A stretch of DNA of 64,000 nt. Source: Achatina immaculata. Its lineage: Eukaryota > Mollusca > Gastropoda > Stylommatophora > Achatinidae. Every line of letters starts with the position of its first letter. Within the stretch, counting starts at the first letter, position 1. A program made the translations under genes and the position numbers. Shown piece after piece: positions 11,660 through 23,269 of the stretch. The stretch spans positions 10,615,274 to 10,679,273 of the forward strand of contig CM019713.1 in the NCBI GenBank assembly GCA_009760885.1, read 5' to 3'. The notes under the pieces were generated by a model. The model was not told the origin of the DNA, ran no database searches, and saw only the letters and a list, made by a program, of their open reading frames with translations.

Positions 11660-11945
11660 AACACTGTCCGATTGAGGAAGGATTAAGTTGTACCGTATAC
11701 ATTTTATAAAACCTGCCAGAGCACTCAAGAGGAATGATTAAGTTACACCGCATACACTCTATAAAACTTACCAGAGCACTCAAGAGGAATGATTAAGTTA
11801 CACTGTATACACTCTATAAAACTTACCAGAGCACTCAAGAGGAATGATTAAGTTACACCGTATACACTCTATAAAACTTACCAGAGCACTCAAGAGGAAT
11901 GATTAAGTTACACCGTATACACTCTATAAAACTTACCAGAGCACT
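11660..11945. repeat. 55-bp minisatellite
   Basis: About five units of 55 bases (ccagagcactcaagaggaat, gattaagttacaccgtatac, actctataaaactta). The first unit is the most diverged. Confidence 0.95.
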
Positions 11946-12516
11946 CGACGACTCTCAGCTGTTTTCACGAGATCTCCCGCTGTTTCAGTCATCTTGGCTA
12001 AGAAGCAGAAAGCCACTTCTATCATCTCTAGACAGAATTTTACTTGCTTAGATTCGTCCGAGTCTTTTAGTTCTATATTGGCAGTGAAGTTTTAAAGACC
12101 TCTCTAGTTCTTTCTTCGCCGTGACGCTAATAGTGCCTTCTTCTTTTCTTCTTCTTCTTTCTTCTTCTTCTTCTTCTTCTTCTTCGCGGATAAGTGTTTT
12201 TTTTTATAAACTTTTGTTGATGCTTGTATAGTTTTGTTGTTCAAGCGATCTGTGTGGGAACAGAAATATGTCACCGATGGTGTATTTTCATATTTGTGAC
12301 AGAAAACAGACCTGCACGGAAAATGAATGAGTGAACTTTTATTTTCAAACGGTGAAGAACTGAGGGTGTAAGTAGCTGTCTAAAATCCTGCCCATTATCT
12401 CTTTCAACTTTCATTCTGACTCACTGATTCAAATTTAGAATATTAGTAGTTTTATATGCGTAATAGCAGCAATAATAAATATGTAATGAATGATTTTTTA
12501 CGTATAGCCTCTGTGT
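11945..12516. other. No gene seen apart from the CTT array
   Basis: Mixed sequence with no motif recognised. Confidence 0.4.
12137..12185. repeat. CTT array
   Basis: About 16 imperfect CTT units. Confidence 0.9.
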
Positions 12517-12855
<339 letters not shown>

Positions 12856-13212
12856 CTGATCTTAAGTAGCTTCATAAATCGCCTCTTGAATTGGAACTGA
12901 ATTCCTCCGAATCTAAAACTGTATTCGGTACCGGCGCCCAGCGACTACTCATATTAAATGGAAGCAATGTACAGCATATACAAGACGCGGTGCTTAGGAA
13001 TCGTTGGAATTGATGGCAGAAAAGGGTGACAGTGATATAGCGAATACGATTACTGTATCACACAAAGAAAGGAAAAATGTCCACAAAACAGTCTTGATAA
13101 ATGTCTCCAGACTCTTCACTTCATCGACCTCCTCATGAAGTTTCAGATTTTTCATCGACTGCTCAAACATTTGTTATGTGAATGATATAATGAACTATTT
13201 TAGGTTACTTTA
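12856..13212. other. No gene seen
   Basis: Nothing recognised on either strand. Confidence 0.4.
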
Positions 13213-13294
13213 ATGGCGGCCTCGTTGGCTGTGCAGTTAGGCCCTCAGTCTACTAATCCGATGTTACTGGGTTCAAGTCCCAGTGAGATTTGTT

Positions 13295-13339
<45 letters not shown>

Positions 13340-13397
13340 TACCACAACACCAAGATGCCCCCGAGGTCTACCCAACCTCTAAAAATGGGTACCAACG
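13213..13397 (+). mobile_element. tRNA-derived SINE with internal CT array
   Basis: It begins with a tRNA-like head (GGCCTCGTTGGCTGTGCAGT, then GGGTTCAAGTCCCAGTGAG, a good B box near 13269-13279). A CT microsatellite follows (13288-13336), then the common body in plus orientation (GGTACCACAACACCAAGATG ... CCTCTAAAAATGGGTACC). It is not a tRNA gene: no full cloverleaf or acceptor-stem pairing was found. Confidence 0.75.
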
Positions 13398-13407
13398 AAA
13401 TCTGACA

Positions 13408-13765
13408 AGGTACTTGTACTTGCGCTATCTCCCTGTAACTGCGAGCTGGTGTTCTTTGCAGCCGATGCTGTGAAGGTGTTGAGGTACAGCATCGTATCGG
13501 CGTGGAAGCGGGTTATGGCAGTTAATTTTTTTCAGTCCCGCAGTGCAGATAAAAAGCAGAGGGGTGTGCAATGCTTCTTTAGCAGATTCCACCACCATAG
13601 AGACTATGGCGATCCCTGCCCTATTAGCCAGGCTAAGCCTGTTACTGGGGGTATCAACGGAGAGGTGGGACAGGGTCTTGGTCAACTATGGTTCGCTAAA
13701 CCTGACTCTAGCATATCAGCTATGGGACAGAGTCTTCACCCATATCTGAGAAGGTACATACGGCC
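13408..13765 (+). repeat. Interspersed repeat X
   Basis: This sequence (tatctccctgtaactgcgag, ggtgttctttgcagccgatg, ggacagggtcttggtcaact) recurs at 41550-41875, partly at 14583-14790, and as its 3' half at 16289-16400. It follows the SINE at 13213 directly. No protein recognised on either strand; class unknown. Confidence 0.8.
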
Positions 13766-14318
13766 AGGCATTTCATGTATCGATGGTCTTCGAAATGCCG
13801 GCCTAACACCGCATCCCCCTAATATGCATTAATGACAAGGAAACGAAGATATTATCTAATCTGTTATAGTATTACTTCTGGATAGTAGTAATAGTAATCC
13901 GTCAGATTACTTCTATGATACTTTGGGTTGACCCTAATCTATATGTTACTTGTCCCACTTTCCGTCTTGATAGAATAGCTACAAAGGGTTAAAATGCCTC
14001 GTCGCTGTTCTGACAATCATAAGTACAGCAATATATCTGGTTCAAAGTAGTACTCATCCATTGTCATTTTTAACTCTTTTTCTCCTGAATTATTTTCCAT
14101 CCTTTGCCTGAATAAATATGTATGTTACGAAGTTTTGGTAGATGGGAATTAGAAGGAAGCTGCTCTTTAAATTAAAAAAAAAAACATGAGCTGGGTTACA
14201 AATGTGTTTTCATTTTACTTAGACTGTGTCTAAGTATTGCTCTGAACATTGACTAGCGTTAGGTAAGCAAGATCTACCAACACTGCCTTTATTGTTTTTG
14301 GAGTGAAAAGGTTAGGAA
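13766..14318. other. No gene seen
   Basis: About 14268-14312 (ctaccaacactgccttt ... tttggagtgaaa) resembles 37437-37473, so it is probably an old interspersed repeat. Confidence 0.35.
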
Positions 14319-14440
14319 TGAAATGTGATAGAGTTAAGAATGAATTATGACAGAGTTAAGAATGAATTATGAAAGAGTTAAGAATGAATTATGAAAGAGT
14401 TAAGAATGAATTTTGAAAGAGTTAAGAATGAATTGTGAGT
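14319..14440. repeat. 22-bp minisatellite
   Basis: About six units of gagttaagaatgaattatga plus 'aa', with single-base variants. Confidence 0.9.
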
Positions 14441-14582
14441 TAGAATTGTGAAAATGAATTTCAATCATATTTTGCTATTCAGTGAGTCGTGAGAAATAGT
14501 AGGTGGAAATTTTTTTTTTGGGGGGAGGGGGGGGAGGGGGAATGAGCAAGGAAAGAAAAATGATTCTTCTTCTTCTTCTTCT

Positions 14583-14790
14583 TCTATCTCCCTGGGATTG
14601 CGAACTGATTTTCTTTGCTGCTGATAGACAGAAGATGCTAAGGCACAGCATCGTTTCGGGTTGGAAGCGAATTACGAAGACTATGTTTTATTTTCACGTC
14701 CGGAATGAAACTAACAAAAACAGGGAGTGTGCAACGCTTCTATAGCAGACTCCACTACCATGGAGACTATGGCGATCCCTGTGTAGAAAC
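14583..14790 (+). repeat. Interspersed repeat X, diverged copy
   Basis: Matches X from ctatctccctg through actatggcgatccctg with an insertion near 14690. It is preceded by a CTT run and a G-rich run. Confidence 0.75.
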
Positions 14791-15086
14791 TGAAAAGTAT
14801 CAACGCCCGCTTTTGTTCTCTGAACTTTATTCTCTTAATACTCTCTTCGGCATGCAGCAGTCCACAGAAATCTTTTGTTTCGTTGTTTCACGCGAGTGTA
14901 AACCAAGATTTACTCTCTCACTGATTTCTCTTAACGTGCACTGGCACTGAGAATTAGTGTGTCACCTCCCCCGATCATTTCTTCCATGTCTACATGCAAT
15001 GTTTTTTTTTTTACATTTTATTGGTTTTTTTTTAAACTCCAGTTCACGGCTCGGTTGTAAGTTTTCTGTCCGTCTTATCTCCTTGT
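14791..15086. other. No gene seen
   Basis: Short T runs only. Confidence 0.35.
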
Positions 15087-15260
15087 AACCATCTGTCTGT
15101 CTGTCTGTCTGCTTGTCTGTCTGTCTGCTTGTCTATCTGCTTGTCTGTCTGTCTGCTTGTCTGTCTGCTTGTCTGTCTGTCTGCCTGTCTGCTTGTCTGT
15201 CTGCCTGTCTGCTTGTCTGTCTGTCTGTCTGTCTGCTTGTCTGTCTGTCTGTCTGTCTCT
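15087..15260. repeat. CTGT / CTTG / CTGC array
   Basis: Imperfect tetranucleotide array open in several frames on both strands; those frames are not genes. Confidence 0.95.
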
Positions 15261-15617
15261 TTCATTCATTACCTCCTTCGTCTGTATTAAACATTTTTCA
15301 TTCATTGTAACATCTACATCAATCGTATTTGTATCTTTTCTAACTAACTCTGTATCTGTCATAGAGGTATGGGTGTCTCTAGTTAACTTTGTCTGTAGTT
15401 GTTGACATTTTTTTGGACACAAACAGACACACACGCACACACATTTAACTCTAAGCCTGAGAAAGAAGGGCACGCCAGTCTTTTAATCAAACATATCTAA
15501 CAAGTAACAGACTCACATTATGATCGTACTGTCATAATCACTCTTACATGTAGGTTTGGAATTCCATTCGCTCAGCGCACATCTCTCTCATTCAAGATTA
15601 ATCAATTGAATAGCAAT

Positions 15618-15652
<35 letters not shown>

Positions 15653-16046
15653 AAATAAACAAATTGTTCCAACCTGGTAAAATAAAGGCCAAAACAATCA
15701 AGAATCAGCCAAAATATGCCAGCCTTCACAATTTCTGGTGGACTGTCAAAAGACTTTACAGATCTCAACAATTCGTTTTCCATGTACTTTCCATAAGAGA
15801 TAGCAAAACAGTCACACACACACACATCAATAATAACTCATGGCATGATGATCTATCATACATCCACATTAGGTACTCAACATGAAGATAGCTCAACACG
15901 AATTACAGGATGAGCGTGGGACAGTCAGGTACAACATGACTCACAGTTTATATGACTTTAACATCGACATCCCTTACTTACCTCCCATGGAACAAATCTG
16001 TCCCAGTAAGTGTCCAGCTCGAACACACTATATATATATATATATG
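15261..16046. other. No gene seen apart from the CAA array
   Basis: Two overlapping opposite-strand frames at 15598-15885 have no recognisable domain. Confidence 0.35.
15614..15656. repeat. CAA array
   Basis: About 14 CAA units. Confidence 0.9.
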
Positions 16047-16105
16047 TTCATTCATTCATTCATTTGCATGTCCATTGGGGAACTTTGCTTCCCTAACAGC
16101 ACTCC
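16047..16105 (-). mobile_element. LINE-A tail fragment, inverted
   Basis: The last 58 bases of family A on the minus strand, with a CATT tail at the left. It touches a plus-strand copy of the same 3' end at 16106. Confidence 0.8.
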
Positions 16106-16285
16106 GTCTTTGAGGGGTACACAATGGGAAAAAGAAAGAGAGGAAGACCAAGGCGAAAATGGCTACAAGACATCATTGATGATCTGCAAATGGGTGCATC
16201 GGCAGCAGGGCATTTTGCTCATAACCGAGAGGCTTACAGGAAGCAAAGTTCCGCAAGGGACGTGCAAATGAATGAATGAATGAAT
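16106..16285 (+). mobile_element. LINE-A 3' end
   Basis: Begins gtctttgaggggtacacaat (family A VLEGYTMGKRKRGRPRRKW), has a short deletion near AYRKQSSAR, and ends in ATGA repeats. With 16047-16105 it makes a head-to-head pair. Confidence 0.85.
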
Positions 16286-16288
16286 GGA

Positions 16289-16400
16289 CACCCTTTAGCC
16301 AGGTTAAGCCCATTACTGGGAGTATCAACGGAAAGCAGGAACATGGTCTTGATCAGCTGTTGTTTGCTAACACTGACGCTAGCAAGTCAGCTATAGGTCA
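16289..16400 (+). repeat. Interspersed repeat X, 3' half
   Basis: ccctttagccaggttaagcc, cattactgggagtatcaacg and gtcttgatcagctgt match X positions 13618-13690. It begins directly after a LINE-A tail. Confidence 0.65.
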
Positions 16401-17097
16401 CTGATTGTCAAGTCTGGCGGGGGCGTCTTCCCCCGAGAAATGGACAAGTGAAGGGAAAAAAACAAACAGTAGTTTATGGCATGACAAACCAGTTCCCGTG
16501 GGCAAATATATTTCTTAATCTCGTGCAATCTCGGAAACCCGGCGATATTTGAAAACAGCGGGAGTATTGAACTATCTCAAACCTTGTCATCCTGTGTTAC
16601 CGATAACAGCTTTCCAAACAACAAAAAAAACAAAAAAAACCCCCCCAAAAAATTCCATTTATTATCTTACTTTTTAAGCTCCGCGAATTTATCTTTGTTT
16701 CTTTTTTTCCTCTTTTGTTGCCTGTTTCCTCGCGATATTCACTAGTTTTCTTTTGTCATCTTCACATCCGATGAAACTTGTTAATACAAAATAATGCTTG
16801 TTCAACAGCTCCATTTTCATGACAAAAACTCTAAATAATTTTGATTAACTTTTCATTATACGGTTAATTAGTGATTTCTTTTTTTTTTTCACTGTGACTT
16901 TGGATATCCCCCCCTCCTCCACGAGTTGTTTCTACACTTTTCATAAAATTACAATCCTTCTACTTCCCAAATGTTGGAGACTTAAGACCCGGTGTAGTAG
17001 GTACGAAGCACTCCCAGCCAGGAGTGACTCTAAAGTCCTTCGTGCTCAAGGCATGGTTCATTCCTGAAGCCAGTGTTACCTGATGGCATGGAAACTT
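16401..17097. other. No gene seen
   Basis: AT-rich with A, C and T runs near 16620-16650 and 16880. Confidence 0.4.
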
Positions 17098-18016
17098 CCC
17101 TCTCTTTTTTATAGCAAGGGAACTCCCGTTTATAGCATGGGAGCTTTCTTTTATAGAACGGGAACAGCTTTCCTTTATAGCATGTGAACTTTCTTTTATA
17201 GCATGGGAGCTTTCTTTTATAGCATGGAAACAGTTTTCATTTATAGCATGTGAACTTTCTTTTATAGCATGGGAACTTTCTTTTATAGCATGGCAGCTTT
17301 CTTTTATAGCATGGTAGCAGCTTTCTTTTATAGTATGGGAACTTTCTTTTAAAGTATGACAGCAGCTTTCTTTTATAGCATGGGAACCTTCTTTTGCAGC
17401 ACGGGAGCAGTTTTCTTTTATAGCATGGGAACTTTCTTTTATAGGATGGGAGCAGCTTCCTTTTATAGCATGGGAATAGCTTTCTTTTATAATATGGAGC
17501 TTTCTTTTATAGCATGGGAGCAAATTTCTTTTATAATATGGAGTTTTCTTTTATAGCATGGGAGCAGCTTTCTTTTATAGCACGGGAGCAGCTTTCTTTT
17601 ATAGTATGGGAACAGCTTTCTTTTATAGTATGGGAACAGCTTTCTTTTATAGTATGGGTGCTTCCTTTTATAGCATAGAAGCTTTATTCTATAGCATGGG
17701 AGCTTCCTTTTATAGCACGATAGCTTTCTTTAATAGCATGGGAATAGCTTTCTTTTATAGTATGGTAGCTTTCTTTTATAGTATGGGAGATTTATTTTAA
17801 AGCATGGGAGCTTTTTTTATAACATTGAAGCTTTTTTTAATAGTGTGTTAGCAAGGGAGCTTTCTTTTATAGCATGTTAGTATAGGAGTTTTCTATCATA
17901 GCATGGGAGCTTTCTTTTATAGTATGATATCATGTGAGCTTTCTTTTATAGCAAGGTACGTAACTTCCTTTTGTAGCATAGGAACTTTCTTTTATAGCAT
18001 GGGAGCTTTCTTTTAT
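17098..18016. repeat. ~21-bp minisatellite, about 40 units
   Basis: Units of tttcttttatagcatgggag + c, with longer variants that add 'agc' (24 bases). Because 21 and 24 are multiples of three, both strands stay open in places (FYSMGAAF on plus, HAIKESS on minus). No sign of a real gene: no start context, no conserved flank. Confidence 0.95.
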
Positions 18017-18118
18017 TCGTGGTTACAAAAGTCTCTCGTGTCAAAGAATTGTATATTTTTGGGTTTGTTCTTTGTTCTTTTCTCTGTCCATGGTTGCTGA
18101 CAGATCTATGAGCAATTC

Positions 18119-18122
<4 letters not shown>

Positions 18123-18170
<48 letters not shown>

Positions 18171-18362
18171 TAGTAGTAGTAGTAGTAATAGTAGTAGTAG
18201 TATTAGTAGTAGTAGTAGTAATAGTAATAGTAGCAGTAGTAGTAGTTGTAGTAGTAGTCGTAATAGTAGTAGTAGTTGTTGTAGTAGTAGTCGTAATAGT
18301 AGTAGTAGTTGTAGTAGTAGTAGTAGTAGTAGTAGTAATAGTAATAGTAGTAGTAGTAGTAG
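18123..18362. repeat. AGT trinucleotide array
   Basis: About 80 AGT/TAG units interrupted by AAT, CAG, TTG and TCG variants; one segment (gttgtagtagtagtcgtaat) occurs twice. Confidence 0.95.
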
Positions 18363-19117
18363 CTCAATTAGTGTGGAAAATTTAAAGCGCGGGAACAGAC
18401 AAAGGGAGGCTACTTCTCAGAAATTTTGAAGAATTATTCTATTTCGCTACCTACTTGTATAACAGTTTCCCGTTTTTTCCTCATGCCACTTTCGAGACAA
18501 CTAACGAACTACAGATGAACAAATAACTGGTATCTTCTGTCGTTGCGCCATGAAAAATAAAGCAAGAAGGAAACCAGCGCACAAACTGATTAGACTTCCC
18601 TACGCGCAAGAATCGTGATCCCATTTTTAAAAATCTACGGAACAGAGACGGGGATGTATGACAGTCGATGGAAGCAAGGTTTCCAAATCTGTGAGATTCT
18701 GAGTTTGGCTGTATCTGCGATCTCTGCCCTGTGTTTCATCAAAATGTCACATCAAGCGGTTCACGATATGAAGTGTCTGTTTCTAGCGGCCAGAACAGAT
18801 GACTGGCCAAGACTTTGTCTCAATGGGCAGCCCTAATGAAAAATTTGCAGGGGGCGGGGAAGTTGGAATAGTGCAGCAGCCGGTGTATTATCACTCCAGA
18901 GCCAGTCATTCTTCCCTCCCTTTAAGGAGGGCCCCTAAGCGCATTAACACAGACCAGTGAGGTTGGGGGCCCGAAAATAATAATGCGCCATCTTTATAAA
19001 ATTCCTCTCGGAGGCTTTGCCTCTGCGTCATGACTCCCATTGGCTTGCCAGTTGTTGGTTTTTGACCTCAAGAGGTAAGGATCCATGTGATACCCAGTCA
19101 TGGTGGACCTGACTAAG
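18363..19117. other. No gene recognised
   Basis: A 73-codon plus frame (18615-18836) has mixed composition but no start context, splice support or known motif. Confidence 0.35.
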
Positions 19118-19432
19118 AAACCCTGCATTTATCATCATCAACATCATCATCATCATCAACAGCAGCAGCAGCAGCATCGCCTTTCATTCCCTTTGGATGA
19201 TAGGCCACGGATAAAGGCTTCCCAGTTATCCTTGTTCTTGGAATTATTCTCTGCTTCCTTCCGTGTGTATCCCTTGTCTCTTAGCACTGTCGTAATTTTT
19301 CGTCTCCGAGTTAAATCTAGGTCTTCCTCGTTTTCTATTTCCTTGAGGATTCCATGTCAGTGCTTGTCTTGCTATGCTGGTGTTGGGTTTTTCTCAGAGT
19401 GTGCCCAATCCACCTCCACTTCCTAGACATGA
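19118..19432 (-). mobile_element. LINE-K 3' end with ATG-repeat tail
   Basis: Minus-strand frames with shifts give RWIGHTLRK, WNPQGNRKRGRPR, and DNWEAFIRGLSSKGNERR before a stop-less repeat tail (TGC, then ATG units) at 19128-19175. WNPQGxRKRGRP is a common LINE C-terminal motif. Confidence 0.75.
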
Positions 19433-19559
19433 TTAACCCTGCACTGCAGAATATATCACCCCCACATTTTTGCTACATTTGCCGTGAAAAATGAAAAACA
19501 GCCATGACAACCAGCTATGACCGAAACTACTACTTAGAACAACCATTCTGGTCATCACT

Positions 19560-20065
19560 GGGAGTACTCAGGTCACTTATCTTGTTAAGAGCGAAGCAGA
19601 TCACTTATCTTGTTAAGAGCGACTCAGATCACTTATCTTGTTAAGAGCGACTCAGATCACATGTCTTGTTAAGAGCGACACAAATCACTTATCTTGTTAA
19701 GAGCGACGCAGATCATTTATCTTGTTAAGAGCGACTCAGATCACTTATCTTGTTAAGAGCGACTCAGATCACTTATCTTGTTAAGAGCGACGCAGATCAC
19801 TTATCTTGTTAAGAGCGACTCAGATCACATGTCTTGTTAAGAGTGACACAAATCACTTATCTTGTTAAGAGCGACACAAATCACTTATCTTGTTAAGAGC
19901 GACACAGATCACTTATCTTGTTAAGAGCGACTCAGATCACTTATCTTGTTAAGAGCGACTCGGATCACTTATCTTGTTAAGAGCGACTCGGATCACTTAT
20001 CTTTTTCAGAGAGACTCAGATAACTTATCTTATTAAGAGTGCAGATCACTTATCTTGTTCAGAGA
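19560..20065. repeat. 28-bp minisatellite
   Basis: About 18 units of 28 bases (gatcacttatcttgttaaga + gcgactca). Variants (gacaca, acgcag, catgtc) recur in the same order about 170 to 200 bases apart, hinting at a multi-unit repeat. Confidence 0.95.
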
Positions 20066-21164
20066 GCACAGGGAAATGTGAAAACTGTCCGAGAAAACTT
20101 CTACGTGATTCGAATACTTTCTGCAAATCCTTACCCATTTCCTCTTTCAGCTTCAAATTCTTCCATAATTCTCACTTCAGAAGAAGCTTCCTCTTTCTTT
20201 TATCCCGCCCTCTGGTCACTCCCCCCCCCCCCCCCCCAGAAAACAAATTGCTGTTATATTTCTGGAAATTTTCATAAACACTGTTATAAACGTCAAGGGA
20301 GGTAATATTTTCTGACGGACAATCACGATTTGTTTTCCTTGTTTTGAGCATTTTGTGTGTGTGTGTGGGGGGGGGGGGGGGGCACTAGAACAAAATATAC
20401 TAGCCATTTTCGTGCCTCCACTTCAGACAGAAAGAAGGAAAGTGCTCTTATTTTTCTCACTTTCAAGTCTGGAGAGAGTCGGAGAAATAAAATTATGGCC
20501 AAAGTCTCATAAGGAAAAACGACGCTGGGTTATTGAATTTGTGAGTTACATCCCCTGTACGGGTTTTTTTTTCTGAGCTACCCAGAAATGTGCTGTGAAA
20601 TATAACAGTCATCCGTGGCTGGATCGCTAAAGACGCACTTCAAAAAAAAGTGCAGTGGCAACTGGAAGATCATGGGTTCAATCCCGGGACCGGAAAAAAA
20701 AAAAGAAGCAACAGCTCACATGACCCAGAGGGGCCCACCCCCATTAGAGTGTCAGGAGTTTAAAGGGCCGAAACACTTGTCTGAGGGGGGGGGGGGTACT
20801 TCCTCTGATGATCTGAAGGAGTTGTGTTGTTGTTCCGCTCTCTGCGGTAGAGAGTTTCCTGCATATAGTTCATCACTTGTCATTATTGTTATTGTTGGCA
20901 CCAGCATCGTTCTTCACATTGAACATCGTTATCATCTCTTTCTAGAGTCATCATCCTGTGCCCGCTCCCCAAAGAAGTTTGGCTGGGTTGGTCCTCCATG
21001 TTGCTTTTGTTTCTACGGTAGATCCAGCTAAGTTGAGTCTGATTCATCTTTTTTTTTCACCGTCAGCTCATCTATACTCCTTCTATACTCCTTCTAAATT
21101 TCTTCTATATTACTTCTATATCCCTTCCATATTCCTTCTTTATTCCTTTTACTTTTCCCTCCTG
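20066..21164. other. Mostly unassigned; poly-C and poly-G tracts
   Basis: A 17-base C run (20221-20237) and a G run near 20367-20382 lie 130 bases apart. A possible SINE is at 20612. No gene seen. Confidence 0.4.
20612..20700 (+). mobile_element. Possible second SINE family, tRNA-like head
   Basis: The segment has an A-box-like start (GTGGCTGGATCGCTAAAG) and a B-box-like GGGTTCAATCCCGGGACC followed by an A run. It does not match the other SINE body in this window. Confidence 0.45.
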
Positions 21165-21600
21165 TATTCCTTTTCTCCGTTAAGCACTGAGAGACTCATT
21201 TGCTGCAGACAAGACACGTCTCCATTCCTCTCTGTTCTTGATCTTTTCTTGCCAACTGTTGATTCTAAGAGCGTGTATATCTTCTTCTAGACTGTCTGAC
21301 CATCGTTGTCTAAGTCTACCTCTGGGTCTATCCCCTTTCATCACTTCTGTATAGGCCTTTTTTTTGTTTGTCAATCCTCCCCCATTTTCTCTAAATGCCT
21401 GAACCATCTGTTTTTTTTTTTTTTTTCATAATGGCTGTTACATGTTTTAAGCCGGAGAGTTAAATAATGAGTAGATTTTTTTGTTACTTCTTATCTCCCC
21501 TTGTTGTGTTATAGGGTCTCTTACGCCGCCATAAACTCTTCTCAAGATTCTGTTCTCAAATGTTTGTATTTGTGCGCGCGCAGGACCGTTGTCTCTTTAG
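21165..21600 (-). mobile_element. LINE-F 3' end
   Basis: The minus strand encodes KAYTEVMKGDRPRGRLRQRW, SDSLEEDIHALRINSWQEKI, NREEWRRVLSAANESLSA and a stop near 21180. This is a typical RTE-like C-terminus. Upstream sequence to about 21600 is degraded and carries T-rich interruptions. Confidence 0.75.
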
Positions 21601-23269
21601 GCCAACAAGGCAGCTCTCAAGGACACTGGCCTAGGAAGAGGGACAGTACTAATCTTTGAGTGACACATTTTAACCCAGGGGTGTAGGGTCGGTAAGTCAA
21701 ACCTGAGACTCGACTTCGATTCCTCTATATTCAGCTCCGACTTCCGACTAAATTGCAAATGCTGTATTTCTACATTCTCCTAGTTCACCCATAACTTCTT
21801 TACGATTCTGTACCATCTACTTTTCTACTGTCCTGTTTCGACTGCTTCGTAAATGATATATTCCCACCGATTCCGGATTCAATTCTAACTTCACCTAAAA
21901 TGCTTCCGCCATGCCTTTTTTTTTGTTTTGTTTTGTTTTGTTTTTTGCTTTAATCAATGGTTTCCAACATTATTTGCCCCCCTCGTGTCCTTTTCGCGGT
22001 ATGTCAGAATGACATTCCCTTCTTCTTCCTCTACCTCACCCCCCACCCTCCCCCACCCCCTCGCCCCCCACACAACACTGTCTGACTCAAAAAGATGCTT
22101 TTCAAATAATATGCATATAATATTCCAATAGTCTGAGGCTGTCAGTCTGTGGTCCAAAGTCTCCTCTTGAAAGCTTAAATTCTCTTCCGTGGTAGGGGGA
22201 AACTGGCCACCATTTTGAGGACCCCCCCCCTTTCTTAAATACTTTACTCAAGTCTCCTCTTGAAACCATAAATTCTCTTCTGGTTGGGGGGAACCGGCCA
22301 CCGTTTTGAGAACCCCCGTTTTAAATACTTTTATCTTTTTAAAACCCATCCAGGTATCTAGCCTTCCTCAGGACGCAAATACGGGCTTAGCAGTTGTCCT
22401 GGACGTATGTATGTACCAGGTGTGACTGGAAATGTTACAGACTGACACCCAGAGGCATAAACCTGGGTTTAAGTGGCAGGGATACAAACCCCGGGTGAGT
22501 GTACTAGCATGTGGGACGAATCAGTGCACATGTTGTGGAAGGGCATACACATGTGGAAGGGCATACACAGTCACTTGATTAAAAAGACAGGAAAGTAAAA
22601 AGGAGAGGGGAGGAGGGGCCAGTGTGTTGCCTTTTCTTTTTTCTTTTCTTAACAATAATAATCATCACGCAAAAATCAAAGATGCAGAAAACTGTATAAC
22701 TATGTTTAGTTTAATTCTTATAACCTCGTCCCGTCTATCATTCAGTTAAGACTATATGTTATAAAAACAGGTAAGGGAATCTTACGGTGTCTAGTACACT
22801 GAAGGCACAAAAAAACTAACTGTAGGTGATAAAGCACACACAAATAACAAATACTTGACAGCAAAACGTTACTTTGTTATGCACTTTGTTATAACAGCAT
22901 TCACCCAGCTAAGAAAAGACAACAATAAAAGGGACATAACTTGGACGACTGAACAGTCACAGGGGTTTGGTGTCTAAATCAATCAATCAATCAGCAGCAC
23001 CAACAGTAAAAAGCTGATGTACACAACAGGAAAAGTCAGCAGTTACCAAAATCCTTTAACAATATTTAATAATGAGAGCAATGAGGTTGGAATCCTCATT
23101 AACGAAGGAAGATGAATACCAATCCACGACATGAGAAATTAACAATACAGTAATACATAAAAGCATTCCGACGAACACGACTTCGCCACAGGGATATACA
23201 CGTGCTCAAAAACAAACGACATACTAACGTCACATCACAAATTCTGGTGTGGAAGACGGAATGGTGATA
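21601..23269. other. No gene seen
   Basis: It contains a short direct repeat (agtctcctcttgaaa ... aaattctcttc at 22157 and 22250) and T-rich runs. No coding signal recognised. Confidence 0.4.

Noticed and set aside
13213..13290. tRNA gene
   Set aside because: Good B box, but no complete cloverleaf, and the same head with a common body occurs at several sites, so it is a SINE.
16960..17800. Repeat proteins 'HAIKESS' (minus) and 'FYSMGAAF' (plus)
   Set aside because: 21/24-bp minisatellite; both strands are open for arithmetical reasons.
19560..20065. CRISPR-like array of 28-base repeats
   Set aside because: Units are directly adjacent with no spacers, and the window is clearly animal DNA.
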